This document shows, one piece after another, positions 9,674 through 18,371 of a stretch of DNA of 64,000 bases. The stretch covers positions 62,001 through 126,000 of the forward strand of contig NZ_CAMZOF010000007.1 of NCBI RefSeq assembly GCF_947331435.1, read 5' to 3'. The translations under genes were made by a program, and so were the position numbers. The notes beneath the pieces are model-generated. The model saw only the letters and a list, made by a program, of their open reading frames with translations. It had not been told where the DNA came from and ran no database searches. Position 1 is the stretch's first letter. Each line of letters opens with the position of its first letter. Source of the stretch: Pelagibius sp. Alg239-R121. GTDB taxonomy: Bacteria > Pseudomonadota > Alphaproteobacteria > Kiloniellales > Kiloniellaceae.

Positions 9674-10378
9674 TCACACCCGCGCCCGCTCGAACGCTTC
9701 CCAGGCGGCCTTGAATTTCTCGAAGTTGAAGCCGGGTTCGCGGGCAGGGCCCAGGACCAGGGCTTCGGAGGACTGCATCTTGTGAATGGCGTCGGCGAGC
9801 CGGGGCAGGACCTCTTCAGGGACGACGACGGCGCCATGCCGGTCGGCGTGGACGAACTCGCCCGGCGCAACCTGAAGGCCGAAAAGCGCGACCGGCTGAT
9901 CGAAGTCGACGATGTGAACGAAACCATGGCTCGGGCCGATGGAGCCGGCCAGAACCTGAAACGCCGGCGCCAGATCACCCAGGTCGCGCATCACGCCGTT
10001 GGTGAAGGCACCGGACAATCCAAACCCTTTGTGCACCTGGGTGTTGATCTCGCCCCAATAGGCACCGATGCAATCCGGATGGTCGAGGTCCTCGATCACG
10101 GCGACCGCCGGCCGCGGTCCCTCGGCCATGTAGCGGTAATAGTTCATACGCCGCTCCCGCACAGCCTCGGGGGCGTCATCGGGAGGCGCCAAGGCGCGGA
10201 TACGGGCCGTGCGGGCGAAGCCGCAGATCGCGGGCAGGGCGGGATCTGCGGCGAGCAGCGTGCCGCGGGTGAAACGGTCAAAGCCGCGCTTGCCTTCGGC
10301 GACCTCGATCGCGTTACAGACCGTGGGCGTATCGACCTGTTGCAGAAGCTCGATCAATGTCTCCGAAATATCCGACAT
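9674..10378 (-). CDS. RraA-like / HMG aldolase family protein
   Basis: A 234-residue protein of the RraA-like fold, which includes 4-hydroxy-4-methyl-2-oxoglutarate/oxaloacetate aldolases and the RNase E inhibitor RraA. The metal- and substrate-binding segment G-x(5)-N-G-V-M-R-D is present, with Arg131 and Asp132 in the positions used by the aldolases. A short tail follows DRHGAVVVP. An AAGGA ribosome-binding site precedes the ATG. The catabolic context favours an aldolase or decarboxylase of a 2-oxo acid over RNase E regulation. A decarboxylating aldolase would suit a pathway that ends in pyruvate (inference). Confidence 0.85.
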   Translation of the reverse strand: MSDISETLIELLQQVDTPTVCNAIEVAEGKRGFDRFTRGTLLAADPALPAICGFARTARIRALAPPDDAPEAVRERRMNYYRYMAEGPRPAVAVIEDLDHPDCIGAYWGEINTQVHKGFGLSGAFTNGVMRDLGDLAPAFQVLAGSIGPSHGFVHIVDFDQPVALFGLQVAPGEFVHADRHGAVVVPEEVLPRLADAIHKMQSSEALVLGPAREPGFNFEKFKAAWEAFERARV

Positions 10379-10395
10379 CCTTTTGTTTTCCTTAT

Positions 10396-11100
10396 TTATA
10401 TGCTCGTTAAAAATTCATCCATCAAGCGCGTGACGGAGTCGGCTTGTTCGAGCGTTGAGATGTGACCGGCGCCATGAACGACATGGAGCGTGGCTGCCTT
10501 CAGCAGGCCGGCCATGGCCTGGTGACGGGCGGGTGGACAAAGCGCGTCTTCCGCACCGCAGAGAAGCAGAACCGGCTGCGGCCAACGGGATAAGACATCG
10601 CTGTAATCCCGGCGCGTCATCAGCGCTCGGGACTGTGCGATGAAAACCTCTTCACCGAGATCCATCGCCATCTCGACCAGCTGATCGAGCAACCCGTGAT
10701 CGCCTCGGTTACCTTCGGCGAGGTAGTGCGGTTTCATCTCCTTGACGATGATCTGTCTGAGGTGTCCGGCCCGCACGTCGGCGATCTGGCGTTCGCGAAT
10801 GGTGCGGCGTTCGGCGGTGTCAGCGAGATGATTGCTGTCCAGGATGATCACCCGTTCGATCCGCGCGGGGGCCTGGGACATCATCTCCATGGCGGCGATC
10901 CCGCCCATCGAGAGACCCGCGAGCGAGAAGCGCTCGAACCGAATCCGCTTCAACGCCGCTTCGACAAGAGCCTCCATTGTGTCGCCGTCCGCGAGGCTGG
11001 CGACGTGCAGGTCGAACCGCTGTTCGAAGTGAGCTATCTGTGGTTCGAACAAACGTGCGTCGCACATCATGCCGGGCAGGAGGACGAGGCCGGGTTTCAT
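10396..11100 (-). CDS. Alpha/beta hydrolase
   Basis: A 234-residue cytoplasmic alpha/beta-hydrolase with no signal peptide. The nucleophile elbow is GLSMGG with Ser64. A likely acid is Asp in GAEDALCPP near residue 185, and the histidine is in GAGHIST near 215. Family members hydrolyse esters, lactones, thioesters or C-C bonds. It sits between the MetE-like and RraA-like genes of the same strand, 47 bases after the first and 17 before the second. It probably acts on a pathway ester or lactone; the substrate cannot be read from the sequence. Confidence 0.85.
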   Translation of the reverse strand: MKPGLVLLPGMMCDARLFEPQIAHFEQRFDLHVASLADGDTMEALVEAALKRIRFERFSLAGLSMGGIAAMEMMSQAPARIERVIILDSNHLADTAERRTIRERQIADVRAGHLRQIIVKEMKPHYLAEGNRGDHGLLDQLVEMAMDLGEEVFIAQSRALMTRRDYSDVLSRWPQPVLLLCGAEDALCPPARHQAMAGLLKAATLHVVHGAGHISTLEQADSVTRLMDEFLTSI

Positions 11101-11147
11101 GACGGGCGTTTCATGAATTGTTTATCATGATGAGGGCTCGGTTCAGC

Positions 11148-12275
11148 TCACTGCCCTGCGATGGCGGCTCCGTCGGATAGCGCTTTGAGCTTGGCATAGG
11201 CGATTTCGGGATCGACGGCGCCGAAGCCGGCGAAGGTTCCGAAGCCGCAGTCGGAGCCGGCAATTACGCGATCCGGTCCGACGATGTTTGTGAAGCGCTG
11301 AATACGCTGAGCGACCAGTTCCGGATGCTCCACGAAGTTGGTGGTGGTGTCGACCACGCCCGGCACAAGGACTTTGTCGTCGGGGATTTCAGATTTGCGG
11401 TCCCGGAAAACGGTCCATTCGTGGGCGTGGCGCGGGTTCGAGGTCTCGAAGAGAACATAGCGCGCGCGCGTCTTCATCAGCACAGGAAAGACTTTCGCCA
11501 TATCGATATCGCAGACATGGGGACCTTCGTAGTTGCCCCAGCAGATATGGATCCGAACACGCTCCTGTGGCACGTCGCGCAGGGCGTGATTGAGAGCCTC
11601 GACGTGGCTCTCGGCGATTTTGACGAAGTCTTCATCGGAGAGATCGGCGAAGAGCATGTGGCGGGACAGCGCCAGGTCCGGACAATCCAGTTGCAAGTCC
11701 AGTCCGGATGCCACGATGGTTTCGTATTCCATCTTCATGGCCTCGGCGAGAGCAGCCAGATAGTCTTCGCGCGACGCATAGTGCTGGTTCTGCAGAAACA
11801 GCGAGATCACGCCGGGAGAGGCGGCGTTCATAAATCCGCGCGCCGCACCGTGCTTGACCATAGCGGCCTTGAGATTGGCGATATCTTTGTTGAGTTCGTC
11901 CTGCCCCTTAGACGTGACGTCACCGGTGCACATGGGGCGGGCATATTGCGGTGTGCCGCCTGCTTTGGCGAGCCGCTCCAGAAAGGTTGGGTAGAGCTTC
12001 AGGTCGGCCGGCGCGTTGCGCGGACTGTCGCCCGAAAAGCCGCTGTAGCGATCCTTGACGTAGGTCGCGTAGGAGATCTTGGAGGTTTCCCCATCCGAGA
12101 CAATGTCGACACCGGCCTCCACCTGCCTGCGGACCGTTTCGTCAGCGGCTGCGGTCATGGCCGAGTCGAAGGCCGACTGATCGAATTCCTCGCCGCGTTC
12201 ACGCGCAAAGATGAAGTCGACGACGTCTTGCGTCCGGGGGAGTGAACCCACATGGGTAGTCGTTATTTTGGTCAT
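11148..12275 (-). CDS. MetE C-terminal-like zinc methyltransferase family protein
   Basis: A 375-residue protein of the cobalamin-independent methionine synthase catalytic-domain family (COG0620), which also includes epoxyalkane:coenzyme M transferase. The zinc ligand set is visible: His243 and Cys245 in RIHICWG, Glu277 in LFETSN and Cys343 in AGSDCGFG. The N-terminal MetE domain is absent, so it is not a folate-using MetE of normal length. Enzymes of this size activate a thiol on zinc for alkyl transfer. It is the only gene in the series able to act as a thiol methyl acceptor, of interest given the MttB-like gene downstream. Physiological reaction unknown. Confidence 0.88.
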   Translation of the reverse strand: MTKITTTHVGSLPRTQDVVDFIFARERGEEFDQSAFDSAMTAAADETVRRQVEAGVDIVSDGETSKISYATYVKDRYSGFSGDSPRNAPADLKLYPTFLERLAKAGGTPQYARPMCTGDVTSKGQDELNKDIANLKAAMVKHGAARGFMNAASPGVISLFLQNQHYASREDYLAALAEAMKMEYETIVASGLDLQLDCPDLALSRHMLFADLSDEDFVKIAESHVEALNHALRDVPQERVRIHICWGNYEGPHVCDIDMAKVFPVLMKTRARYVLFETSNPRHAHEWTVFRDRKSEIPDDKVLVPGVVDTTTNFVEHPELVAQRIQRFTNIVGPDRVIAGSDCGFGTFAGFGAVDPEIAYAKLKALSDGAAIAGQ

Positions 12276-12294
12276 GTAAAAGCTCTCTCGAAGA

Positions 12295-13263
12295 TCACAT
12301 CAGGGCGTGGGTGGGGCCGGCGGGATCGTCTGTGTTTACGACGCGGTAGAGACTGGCTTCGCCGGTCATGGATGGAACCAGGCTTCTGTCGAATCCTGGC
12401 GGCAATGAGCAGGTGTCGCCCGGTGCGAGCACGGTTTCGCGGCCGTTCCAGGTCAGCCGCCAGTGACCGCGCATGACCATCAGGACTTCGTGCCGGTTAC
12501 TGCTGTAGGGCGTTTCCGGGATCGAGCCGCGGGTCAGCAGCTCGACCTCGAAACCGGGGCGGTCAGCGATGATCCCCTCTGCTCCGATGACCTTGACTGG
12601 GGCGCCGGACGCCATTGCCATCAGGTTCCAGTAGCGCTGTACGAAGTTCGGTACGACCTTGCTGGCGGGAACCTCCGGGAAAGCCTGCAGCTCTTCGTCG
12701 GTGAGAAGCGGCATGGGCTTTACGTTGTCGGGCGGGCCTTCGCCTTTTTTGCTGTCGTAGAGGATCCCGTTCTCACCCAGGATCAGGCCGTGGTCTTTGG
12801 CTTCTTCAATCACTTGCGGCGCCCAGATCACGCCGCCGCCGGAATCGTCGCCGCCCAGGATTGACATAATCATACCGTAGTCGGTGCCGACGTTTTCGAA
12901 ACCGCGGAAGACACCTGTCGGGATGTTGAAGATATCGCCTTCTTCCAGCACCACTTCGCCCGCCGTGCCCCAGCGGCCCCAAAAAAAGCGCCAACGCCCT
13001 TTGAGCACGAAGAAGACCTCGGCAGTGCGATGGGTGTGCAGGGAGTTCTTGCACTTGGGCGGTTGCCCGGCGGCGCCGATGTTAAAGCCGGGGGTATCCT
13101 TGATGTGCACGTGCTGGTCGGGACTCTCCGAGACACCGCCGCCGATGATGGTGAAGTTTTCCTTCTGATCCGAGCCGGGCGTGTGCGCGTCGATGAACGC
13201 CGTCCTGCAGGGTTTCAGATCGCCGTAGCGAACGATGTGCCGTTCCATATCTTGCGGTGTCAT
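12295..13263 (-). CDS. Two-domain cupin protein
   Basis: A 322-residue bicupin. The N-terminal cupin shows the metal-binding pattern HTHRTAEVFFVLKG followed by EEGDIFNIPTGVFRGFEN near residues 75-125. The C-terminal copy shows SNRHEVLMVMRGHW and APGDTCSLPPGFDRSL near 260-300 but lacks the HxH pair, so only the first is likely to bind a metal. Bicupins are often dioxygenases or isomerases acting on small acids. It lies seven bases from the SnoaL-like gene and 19 from the MetE-like gene, so it is co-transcribed. A catalytic rather than regulatory role is inferred because it has no DNA-binding domain. Confidence 0.8.
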   Translation of the reverse strand: MTPQDMERHIVRYGDLKPCRTAFIDAHTPGSDQKENFTIIGGGVSESPDQHVHIKDTPGFNIGAAGQPPKCKNSLHTHRTAEVFFVLKGRWRFFWGRWGTAGEVVLEEGDIFNIPTGVFRGFENVGTDYGMIMSILGGDDSGGGVIWAPQVIEEAKDHGLILGENGILYDSKKGEGPPDNVKPMPLLTDEELQAFPEVPASKVVPNFVQRYWNLMAMASGAPVKVIGAEGIIADRPGFEVELLTRGSIPETPYSSNRHEVLMVMRGHWRLTWNGRETVLAPGDTCSLPPGFDRSLVPSMTGEASLYRVVNTDDPAGPTHALM

Positions 13264-13269
13264 ACCTGA

Positions 13270-14244
13270 TTACCCGGTGTGTAGGAGGATCTGCTTCCAG
13301 ATCGAAATTTCATCAAAGAGCGTGAACTCGCGGCGCAGGCCCCAGGGCCCGAATTCGGCGTGACTGAAGCCCATCACATGCACCTGCGCGCCGCTCGGGG
13401 CACCGAAGAGGCCAAAGCCGTCGTGTTTGCCGGTCAGGGACCAGCGGATTGCGGCTCGCGGCGGCATCATAGGATCCTCGCGCCCGATCTGATGATGGAT
13501 TTCAAAGTCGGCGGAGGGGAAGGACGAACGCAGGCTCATCCAGAACTTCTCGGCAGCGTCCCAGGAATGTCCGCCATGGCCGCCCGGATGTTCGATCCGG
13601 CAAGCGCGGTCGTAATGCGACCGGATGACCGCGACGTCGGCCTTGCTGATACGTGTCAGGATTTCCGCAAGGCGCAGACCGTATTCGTTGTCATTGCCAC
13701 GCCCGTGGTAGCCGCCGTCAATGTCCTGGTCCGGCATGAAGGGCCTCACGCAGTTTTCGGGACCGCCCTCGCGCGCGATCAGGTCGCCGGCGAAGTTCAT
13801 CGGCTCCATTCCGAGTTGACGCACAATCGCACCAGAATCCCGGATCAGCCATTCGTCGTAGATCGTATTGTTCCGCGCGGCACAATCCGCGATGGCGCGG
13901 GCCGTGAAGCGCTTACCCGTGGCCGGTCCGAAGTAACCATCGCCCAAATGTGTGCCCGTCGAGAGGATCCGATGCGATGAAAGAAAACCCTCGTCCTCAT
14001 TCCCTGACCAGATCACATCCTCGCCCAGAAGCTGGCGGTCGGGAAATTCGGCCAGCGTCGCCAGCGTACCTTCGATGACAGCTTCATTGCCCTGCACGAG
14101 ACCCGAAGGAAAACGCATGGGAATGTCTTTGGCGTAGTAGTGGTGGAGGGATGCGATACCGCGCTCTTCCCAGATCTCCCGGGTGATCCCGATGATGTAG
14201 TCGGGAAAATCCTTCCATTTGGGATCGAAGCCCTTGAGTGACAT
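13270..14244 (-). CDS. Double SnoaL-like (NTF2-fold) protein
   Basis: A 324-residue protein that looks like two SnoaL/ester-cyclase-type NTF2 domains in tandem, roughly residues 15-150 and 180-320. Each has the W-E/Y-H-Y-A pattern of the fold, for example HHYYAKDI near 34 and the RHLGDG-like segment near 100. NTF2-fold enzymes include isomerases, dehydratases and cyclases acting on pocket-bound small molecules. It follows the SDR gene by 13 bases on the minus strand. Its constant company with dehydrogenases suggests a dehydration or isomerisation step. Function is not established. Confidence 0.7.
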   Translation of the reverse strand: MSLKGFDPKWKDFPDYIIGITREIWEERGIASLHHYYAKDIPMRFPSGLVQGNEAVIEGTLATLAEFPDRQLLGEDVIWSGNEDEGFLSSHRILSTGTHLGDGYFGPATGKRFTARAIADCAARNNTIYDEWLIRDSGAIVRQLGMEPMNFAGDLIAREGGPENCVRPFMPDQDIDGGYHGRGNDNEYGLRLAEILTRISKADVAVIRSHYDRACRIEHPGGHGGHSWDAAEKFWMSLRSSFPSADFEIHHQIGREDPMMPPRAAIRWSLTGKHDGFGLFGAPSGAQVHVMGFSHAEFGPWGLRREFTLFDEISIWKQILLHTG

Positions 14245-14257
14245 TGACGCCGCTCCC

Positions 14258-15022
14258 TTAACCTGCGGTCCAGCCGCCGTCGATCAGCAGCGAACTGCCG
14301 GTGACCATGGCCGAGGCATCGCTGGCCAGATAGACGACCGCGCCCATGACGTCTTCAACCTCGCCGACGCGCCCCAGCTTGATCTTGGACTCGATCCAGG
14401 CGACCCGCTCCGGGTCGGCAAAGGTGGCTTCGGTGAAGGGCGTGCGGATGAAAGTCGGACAGATGCTGTTAATGCGGATCTTCTTAGGACCCCATTCGAT
14501 CGCCATGGCCTTCACCATGCCTTCGATGGCGTGCTTGGAGGCACAGTAGACCGAGCGGTCGATGCCGCCGACGTGACCCATCTGCGAGGAGATCTGGATG
14601 ATTGAGCCGGGTTTGTTTTCGCGCTGCATACCGCGCGCTGCCTCGACCGAGAGGAAATAGGCGCCCCGCAGATTGACGTCCATCACCGCATCATAGTCCT
14701 CCGGCGCAGTCTCGAGCGCCGGTGCGTGCCGGGCGATCCCTGCGGAATTTACGACTATGTCGAATGCGGCCTGCGTCTTCAGCGCGTTTGTCATGCCCGC
14801 AAGGTCGGCGACATCCATTACCAGCGCCTCGGCGCTCCAATCTTCTGCGTGCAGCTGCTTCACCGTCTCGTTCAGAGCTGTTTTACCACGGGCAGCGCAG
14901 ACCACATGGGCACCGGCTTCCGCGAGCGCCACCGCGCAACCCAAACCGATGCCCCGCGAAGCGCCTGTTACCAGCGCCCGCTTGCCATCCAGCCGGAAGG
15001 AGGGAGTGCGGGGAAGGTGCAC
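14258..15022 (-). CDS. Short-chain dehydrogenase/reductase
   Basis: A 254-residue classical SDR. The cofactor motif TGASRGIGLG is near residues 19-28, NSAG near 92, and the catalytic S-x(12)-YCASK segment near residues 145-165. The end VTGSSLLIDGGWTAG is typical of gluconate 5-dehydrogenase-like members. It starts at a GTG that overlaps the stop of the HpsN/HisD-type gene by one base (TAGTG). SDRs beside HpsN in sulfopropanediol clusters epimerise the substrate by oxidation and reduction at C2, a role that would also fit here, but no sulfo-lyase gene is seen. Substrate is open. Confidence 0.88.
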   Translation of the reverse strand: MHLPRTPSFRLDGKRALVTGASRGIGLGCAVALAEAGAHVVCAARGKTALNETVKQLHAEDWSAEALVMDVADLAGMTNALKTQAAFDIVVNSAGIARHAPALETAPEDYDAVMDVNLRGAYFLSVEAARGMQRENKPGSIIQISSQMGHVGGIDRSVYCASKHAIEGMVKAMAIEWGPKKIRINSICPTFIRTPFTEATFADPERVAWIESKIKLGRVGEVEDVMGAVVYLASDASAMVTGSSLLIDGGWTAG

Positions 15023-16347
15023 TACTCCGCCACCTCCCGTGGCTCCGCTGCTGCACCGTAAGGGATGTTGCGGCCGCCGTAACGCCGCACCCGCACGTTG
15101 GCCTGCTCGGCATGACCGACGAAGCCCTCCAGCATGCAGAGTCGCGAGCAGTATTCGCCGACCATGGCGGAGGCCTGATCGGTGAGGATCTTCTGGTAGC
15201 TGTGGGTCTTGATGAACTTACCGACCCAGAGGCCGCCGGTGTAGCGGCCCGCCTTCTTCGTCGGCAGGGTGTGGTTGGTGCCGATCACCTTGTCGCCATA
15301 GGAAACGTTGGTGCGGGGGCCGAGGAAGAGCGCGCCGTAGTCGGTCATGTTCTCCAGGAACCAGTCGTCCCGGTCGGTCATGACCTGGACATGCTCGGAC
15401 GCGATGAATTCTGATTGTTCCAGCATCTCTTCGTAGGTCTCGCAGAGGATCACTTCGCCGTAGTCTTCCCAGGCTTTGGCCGCAATATCGGCGGTCGGCA
15501 GGATGGAAAGCAGGCGCTCTACCTCCGCAATGGTTTCGCGCGCCAGTTTTTCGGAGTTGGTCAGCAGCACGGCGGGGGAGGTCGGGCCGTGTTCGGCCTG
15601 TCCCAGCAGGTCGGTGGCACAGATCTCGGCATCCACGGTCTCGTCGGCGATCACCATGGTTTCGGTCGGACCGGCGAAGAGATCGATCCCGACCTTGCCG
15701 AAGAGCTGGCGTTTGGCTTCCGCCACGAAGGCATTACCGGGTCCTACCAGCATGGCGACCGGTTCGATGGACTCTGTGCCGATTGCCATCGCGCCGACCG
15801 CCTGTACGCCGCCGAGGCAGTAGATCTCGTCGGCGCCACCCATATGCATGGCCGTGACGATGGCCGGGTGAGGGGCACCCTCATGTGGCGGGGCGGAGGC
15901 GATGATGCGCTTTACGCCCGCCACCTTCGCCGTCACCACACTCATGTGGGCAGAGGCGACCATGGGGTACTTGCCGCCCGGTACGTAGCAGCCGACCGAA
16001 TTCACCGGGATGTTCTTATGGCCAAGGATGACGCCGGGAAGGGTTTCGACCTCGATGTCCTGCAGGGCCGCTTTCTGATGTTCCGCAAAGTTACGCACCT
16101 GAGTGTGGGCAAAGCGGATGTCGTCGCGATCGCGTTTCGAGACCTTGGAGAGCGCGTTCTCAATCTCCTGTTCGCTGAGACGGAAGTTTTCCGGACTGTA
16201 GCCGTCGAACTTCTCCGACAGCTCCCGGATCGCCGCGTCGCCGCGTCCGCCGATGTCGGCCAGAATGCCTTCCACGATGGCGCGGATCTTTGCGTCATCT
16301 TCTGCCCGTTCTTCAAGAGGTTTCGCCGTTTTCAGATGGCGTGCCAT
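15022..16347 (-). CDS. HpsN/HisD-type zinc alcohol dehydrogenase
   Basis: A 441-residue member of the histidinol dehydrogenase family, which oxidises an alcohol to a carboxylate with two NAD. Zinc ligands expected from E. coli HisD are present: Gln250 and His253 in LLGQAEHGP, Asp352 and His412. The catalytic pair is Glu318-His319 in ASEHVQ. The lid sequence [20 protein letters not shown] differs from HisD and resembles sulfopropanediol 3-dehydrogenase (HpsN). No histidine biosynthesis gene is near. It is the first gene of its transcription unit and has a LacI-type operator 71 bases upstream. It likely oxidises a hydroxymethyl group of the imported substrate to an acid. Confidence 0.85.
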   Translation of the reverse strand: MARHLKTAKPLEERAEDDAKIRAIVEGILADIGGRGDAAIRELSEKFDGYSPENFRLSEQEIENALSKVSKRDRDDIRFAHTQVRNFAEHQKAALQDIEVETLPGVILGHKNIPVNSVGCYVPGGKYPMVASAHMSVVTAKVAGVKRIIASAPPHEGAPHPAIVTAMHMGGADEIYCLGGVQAVGAMAIGTESIEPVAMLVGPGNAFVAEAKRQLFGKVGIDLFAGPTETMVIADETVDAEICATDLLGQAEHGPTSPAVLLTNSEKLARETIAEVERLLSILPTADIAAKAWEDYGEVILCETYEEMLEQSEFIASEHVQVMTDRDDWFLENMTDYGALFLGPRTNVSYGDKVIGTNHTLPTKKAGRYTGGLWVGKFIKTHSYQKILTDQASAMVGEYCSRLCMLEGFVGHAEQANVRVRRYGGRNIPYGAAAEPREVAE

Positions 16348-16417
16348 GTTAAACCTTTCGTTCCAATCTGGGTGGCGTTTTCCGATGACTCAATTCTGTT
16401 CTCTGCTTGCCGGTCAA

Positions 16418-16431
16418 TGCATACGTATTCA
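16418..16431. promoter_or_regulatory. LacI-type operator upstream of the HpsN-type gene
   Basis: TGCATACGTATTCA is a near palindrome centred on CG. It matches the two sites at 20.8 kb in the left half and in the TGNATxCGxATNCA pattern. It lies 71 bases upstream of the dehydrogenase start, in the 125-base gap after the ABC ATPase gene. The local LacI protein is the likely ligand. Confidence 0.65.
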
Positions 16432-16472
16432 GAACCGATGGTGTTTATTGCCATAGAATCTCACGACGCTTT

Positions 16473-17531
16473 CTAGTTTCGGATTCGCTCTCCCGAGCTT
16501 TGATCGAAGAGATAGAGGTGCTTTTGATCGACCGACATTCCGGTCATCTCCTCGATCTCCCGCTTCAGGTAGCGATCGCCCTTGGCGATCACGCGCTGGC
16601 GGTTGAACTGACCGGTGATCTGAACACTCTCGCCAGTGTTTTCGAAGGCGTAGACCGGCACGTCGAAATCGCCCGTGCCGGGCTCGACGATGGTCAGGTC
16701 TTCCGGACGGACCCCCAGAACCAGACCGCTCCGGTTCGGCGCCTCGACCTTCGTGACGGCGAACCCGCCCTGGGTCACGAAGACACCGTTTTCGATCCGC
16801 CCCTCGATCAGGTTCATCGCCGGTGAGCCGATAAAGCCCGCGACGAAGAGGTTGGCCGGATCGTTGTAGATCTCATCGGGTGTGCCGAGTTGCTGGATGC
16901 GTCCGTTTTTCATAACGGCGACCCGGTCGGCCAGGGTCATAGCCTCAATCTGGTCGTGGGTCACGTAGACCGTGGTGACCTGCAGCATGTGCGAGAGGTG
17001 TTTGAGTTCCGCGCGCATGGAGACCCGCAGTTTGGCGTCCAGGTTCGACAGCGGCTCGTCCATCAGGAAGACCTGGGGATGACGCACAATGGCGCGGGCC
17101 AGAGCCACACGCTGCCGCTGTCCGCCGGAGAGTGCTTTGGGTTTACGATGCAGAAATTCGGTCAGTTCTACCTGTTCGGCGGCTTTTTGAACGCGGGGCT
17201 CGATCTCCGGCTTGGGGGTGCCGCGGACCTTCAGCGGATAGGCAATGTTGTCGTAGATGGTCATGTGCGGGTAGAGGCCGTAGTTCTGGAACACCATCGC
17301 GATGTCCCGGTCCTTGGGCAGGGCATCGTTGACCACGCGATCGCCGATCCGGATCTCGCCTGCCGTGGGATCCTCCAGGCCTGCGATCATGCGCATGGTG
17401 GTGGTTTTGCCACAGCCGGACGGGCCGAGCAGCACCAGGAATTCCTTGTCGTGAATTTCCAGGGACTGGTTGTCCACGCCGACGAAATCGCCCCAGCGCT
17501 TGGTCAGATTTGTCAGAACGACCTTGGCCAT
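16473..17531 (-). CDS. UgpC/MalK-type ABC transporter ATP-binding protein
   Basis: A 352-residue carbohydrate-importer ATPase. The Walker A motif GPSGCGKT is at residues 36-43, the signature LSGGQRQR near 134, then Walker B VFLMDEP. A C-terminal TOBE-type regulatory region (about 235-352) is typical of MalK and UgpC. I chose the ATG at 17531, which overlaps the stop of the permease gene (TAATG). A longer reading from 17738 would only add non-conserved sequence overlapping that gene. It energises the importer formed with the two permeases and binding protein encoded upstream. Confidence 0.93.
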   Translation of the reverse strand: MAKVVLTNLTKRWGDFVGVDNQSLEIHDKEFLVLLGPSGCGKTTTMRMIAGLEDPTAGEIRIGDRVVNDALPKDRDIAMVFQNYGLYPHMTIYDNIAYPLKVRGTPKPEIEPRVQKAAEQVELTEFLHRKPKALSGGQRQRVALARAIVRHPQVFLMDEPLSNLDAKLRVSMRAELKHLSHMLQVTTVYVTHDQIEAMTLADRVAVMKNGRIQQLGTPDEIYNDPANLFVAGFIGSPAMNLIEGRIENGVFVTQGGFAVTKVEAPNRSGLVLGVRPEDLTIVEPGTGDFDVPVYAFENTGESVQITGQFNRQRVIAKGDRYLKREIEEMTGMSVDQKHLYLFDQSSGERIRN

Positions 17532-18364
17532 TAGCGTACCGCTCCCATGGTCATGCCTTGTACGAAGTGTTTCTGAATGATGAGGGCGAGCACAAACATG
17601 GGCACCATGATGATAATCCCGGCGGCGGCCAGCAGGTTCCAGAGATCGCCTTCCTCGGCCTTGAAAAGCGCCAGTCCGATGGGCAGCGTGACGGCGTCCT
17701 TGGAGGTGAGAATGAGCGCGAAGAGAAACTCGTTCCAACCGATTATGAAACAGAAGATTGCGGCCGTGACGATGCCCGGCGCGGCCATGGGCAGAACGAT
17801 GTTGCGGATGACCTGCATGCGGGTCGAACCGTCCACCAGAGCCGCTTCTTCGGTGTCCATGGGAATGCCGTCGATGAAGCCCTTGATCATCCAGATAGCG
17901 AAGGGCATGACGATGGACAGGTTCACCAGGATCAGACCGAGCCGCGTGTCCAGCAGACCGATATCCCGGAACATCACGAAGAAGGGCAGCACGATGACCA
18001 CCGCCGGCACAAACTGCGTTGCCAGGATCATCACAAGCAAGACCGTTTGTCCCCTCAATGTGAAGCGGGAGAAGGAATAGGCGGCGCAGGTCGCGATCGG
18101 GATTGCGAGCACCACGGTGACGAAGGCGACGATGGTGGAGTTGAAGAGCTTCTGTTCAAGATGGTACGGCGCCTGGAACACCGTCTTGAAATTCTCCAGA
18201 GTCGGCGCAAAGAAGAGCTTGAGCTGGTAGACGTCCACATGGGTCTTAAAGGCCGCCATGGCGATCCAGACAATCGGCACCAGCATGATGAAAGCCGCGA
18301 TCAGGATCAAGACGATCTGAAGCGCGTTCCAGCTTTGCTTTTTCTGTTTTCCGGTCAGGGCCAT
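17531..18364 (-). CDS. Carbohydrate ABC transporter permease (MalG/UgpE type)
   Basis: A 277-residue inner-membrane permease with about six hydrophobic segments. The first is near residues 13-35. The cytoplasmic EAA-type loop reads [27 protein letters not shown] near 170-197. Length and topology match MalG/UgpE partners of sugar importers. It starts seven bases after the other permease and overlaps the ATPase start by one base, so the three are translationally linked. Confidence 0.92.
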   Translation of the reverse strand: MALTGKQKKQSWNALQIVLILIAAFIMLVPIVWIAMAAFKTHVDVYQLKLFFAPTLENFKTVFQAPYHLEQKLFNSTIVAFVTVVLAIPIATCAAYSFSRFTLRGQTVLLVMILATQFVPAVVIVLPFFVMFRDIGLLDTRLGLILVNLSIVMPFAIWMIKGFIDGIPMDTEEAALVDGSTRMQVIRNIVLPMAAPGIVTAAIFCFIIGWNEFLFALILTSKDAVTLPIGLALFKAEEGDLWNLLAAAGIIIMVPMFVLALIIQKHFVQGMTMGAVR

Positions 18365-18371
18365 GACGCTG

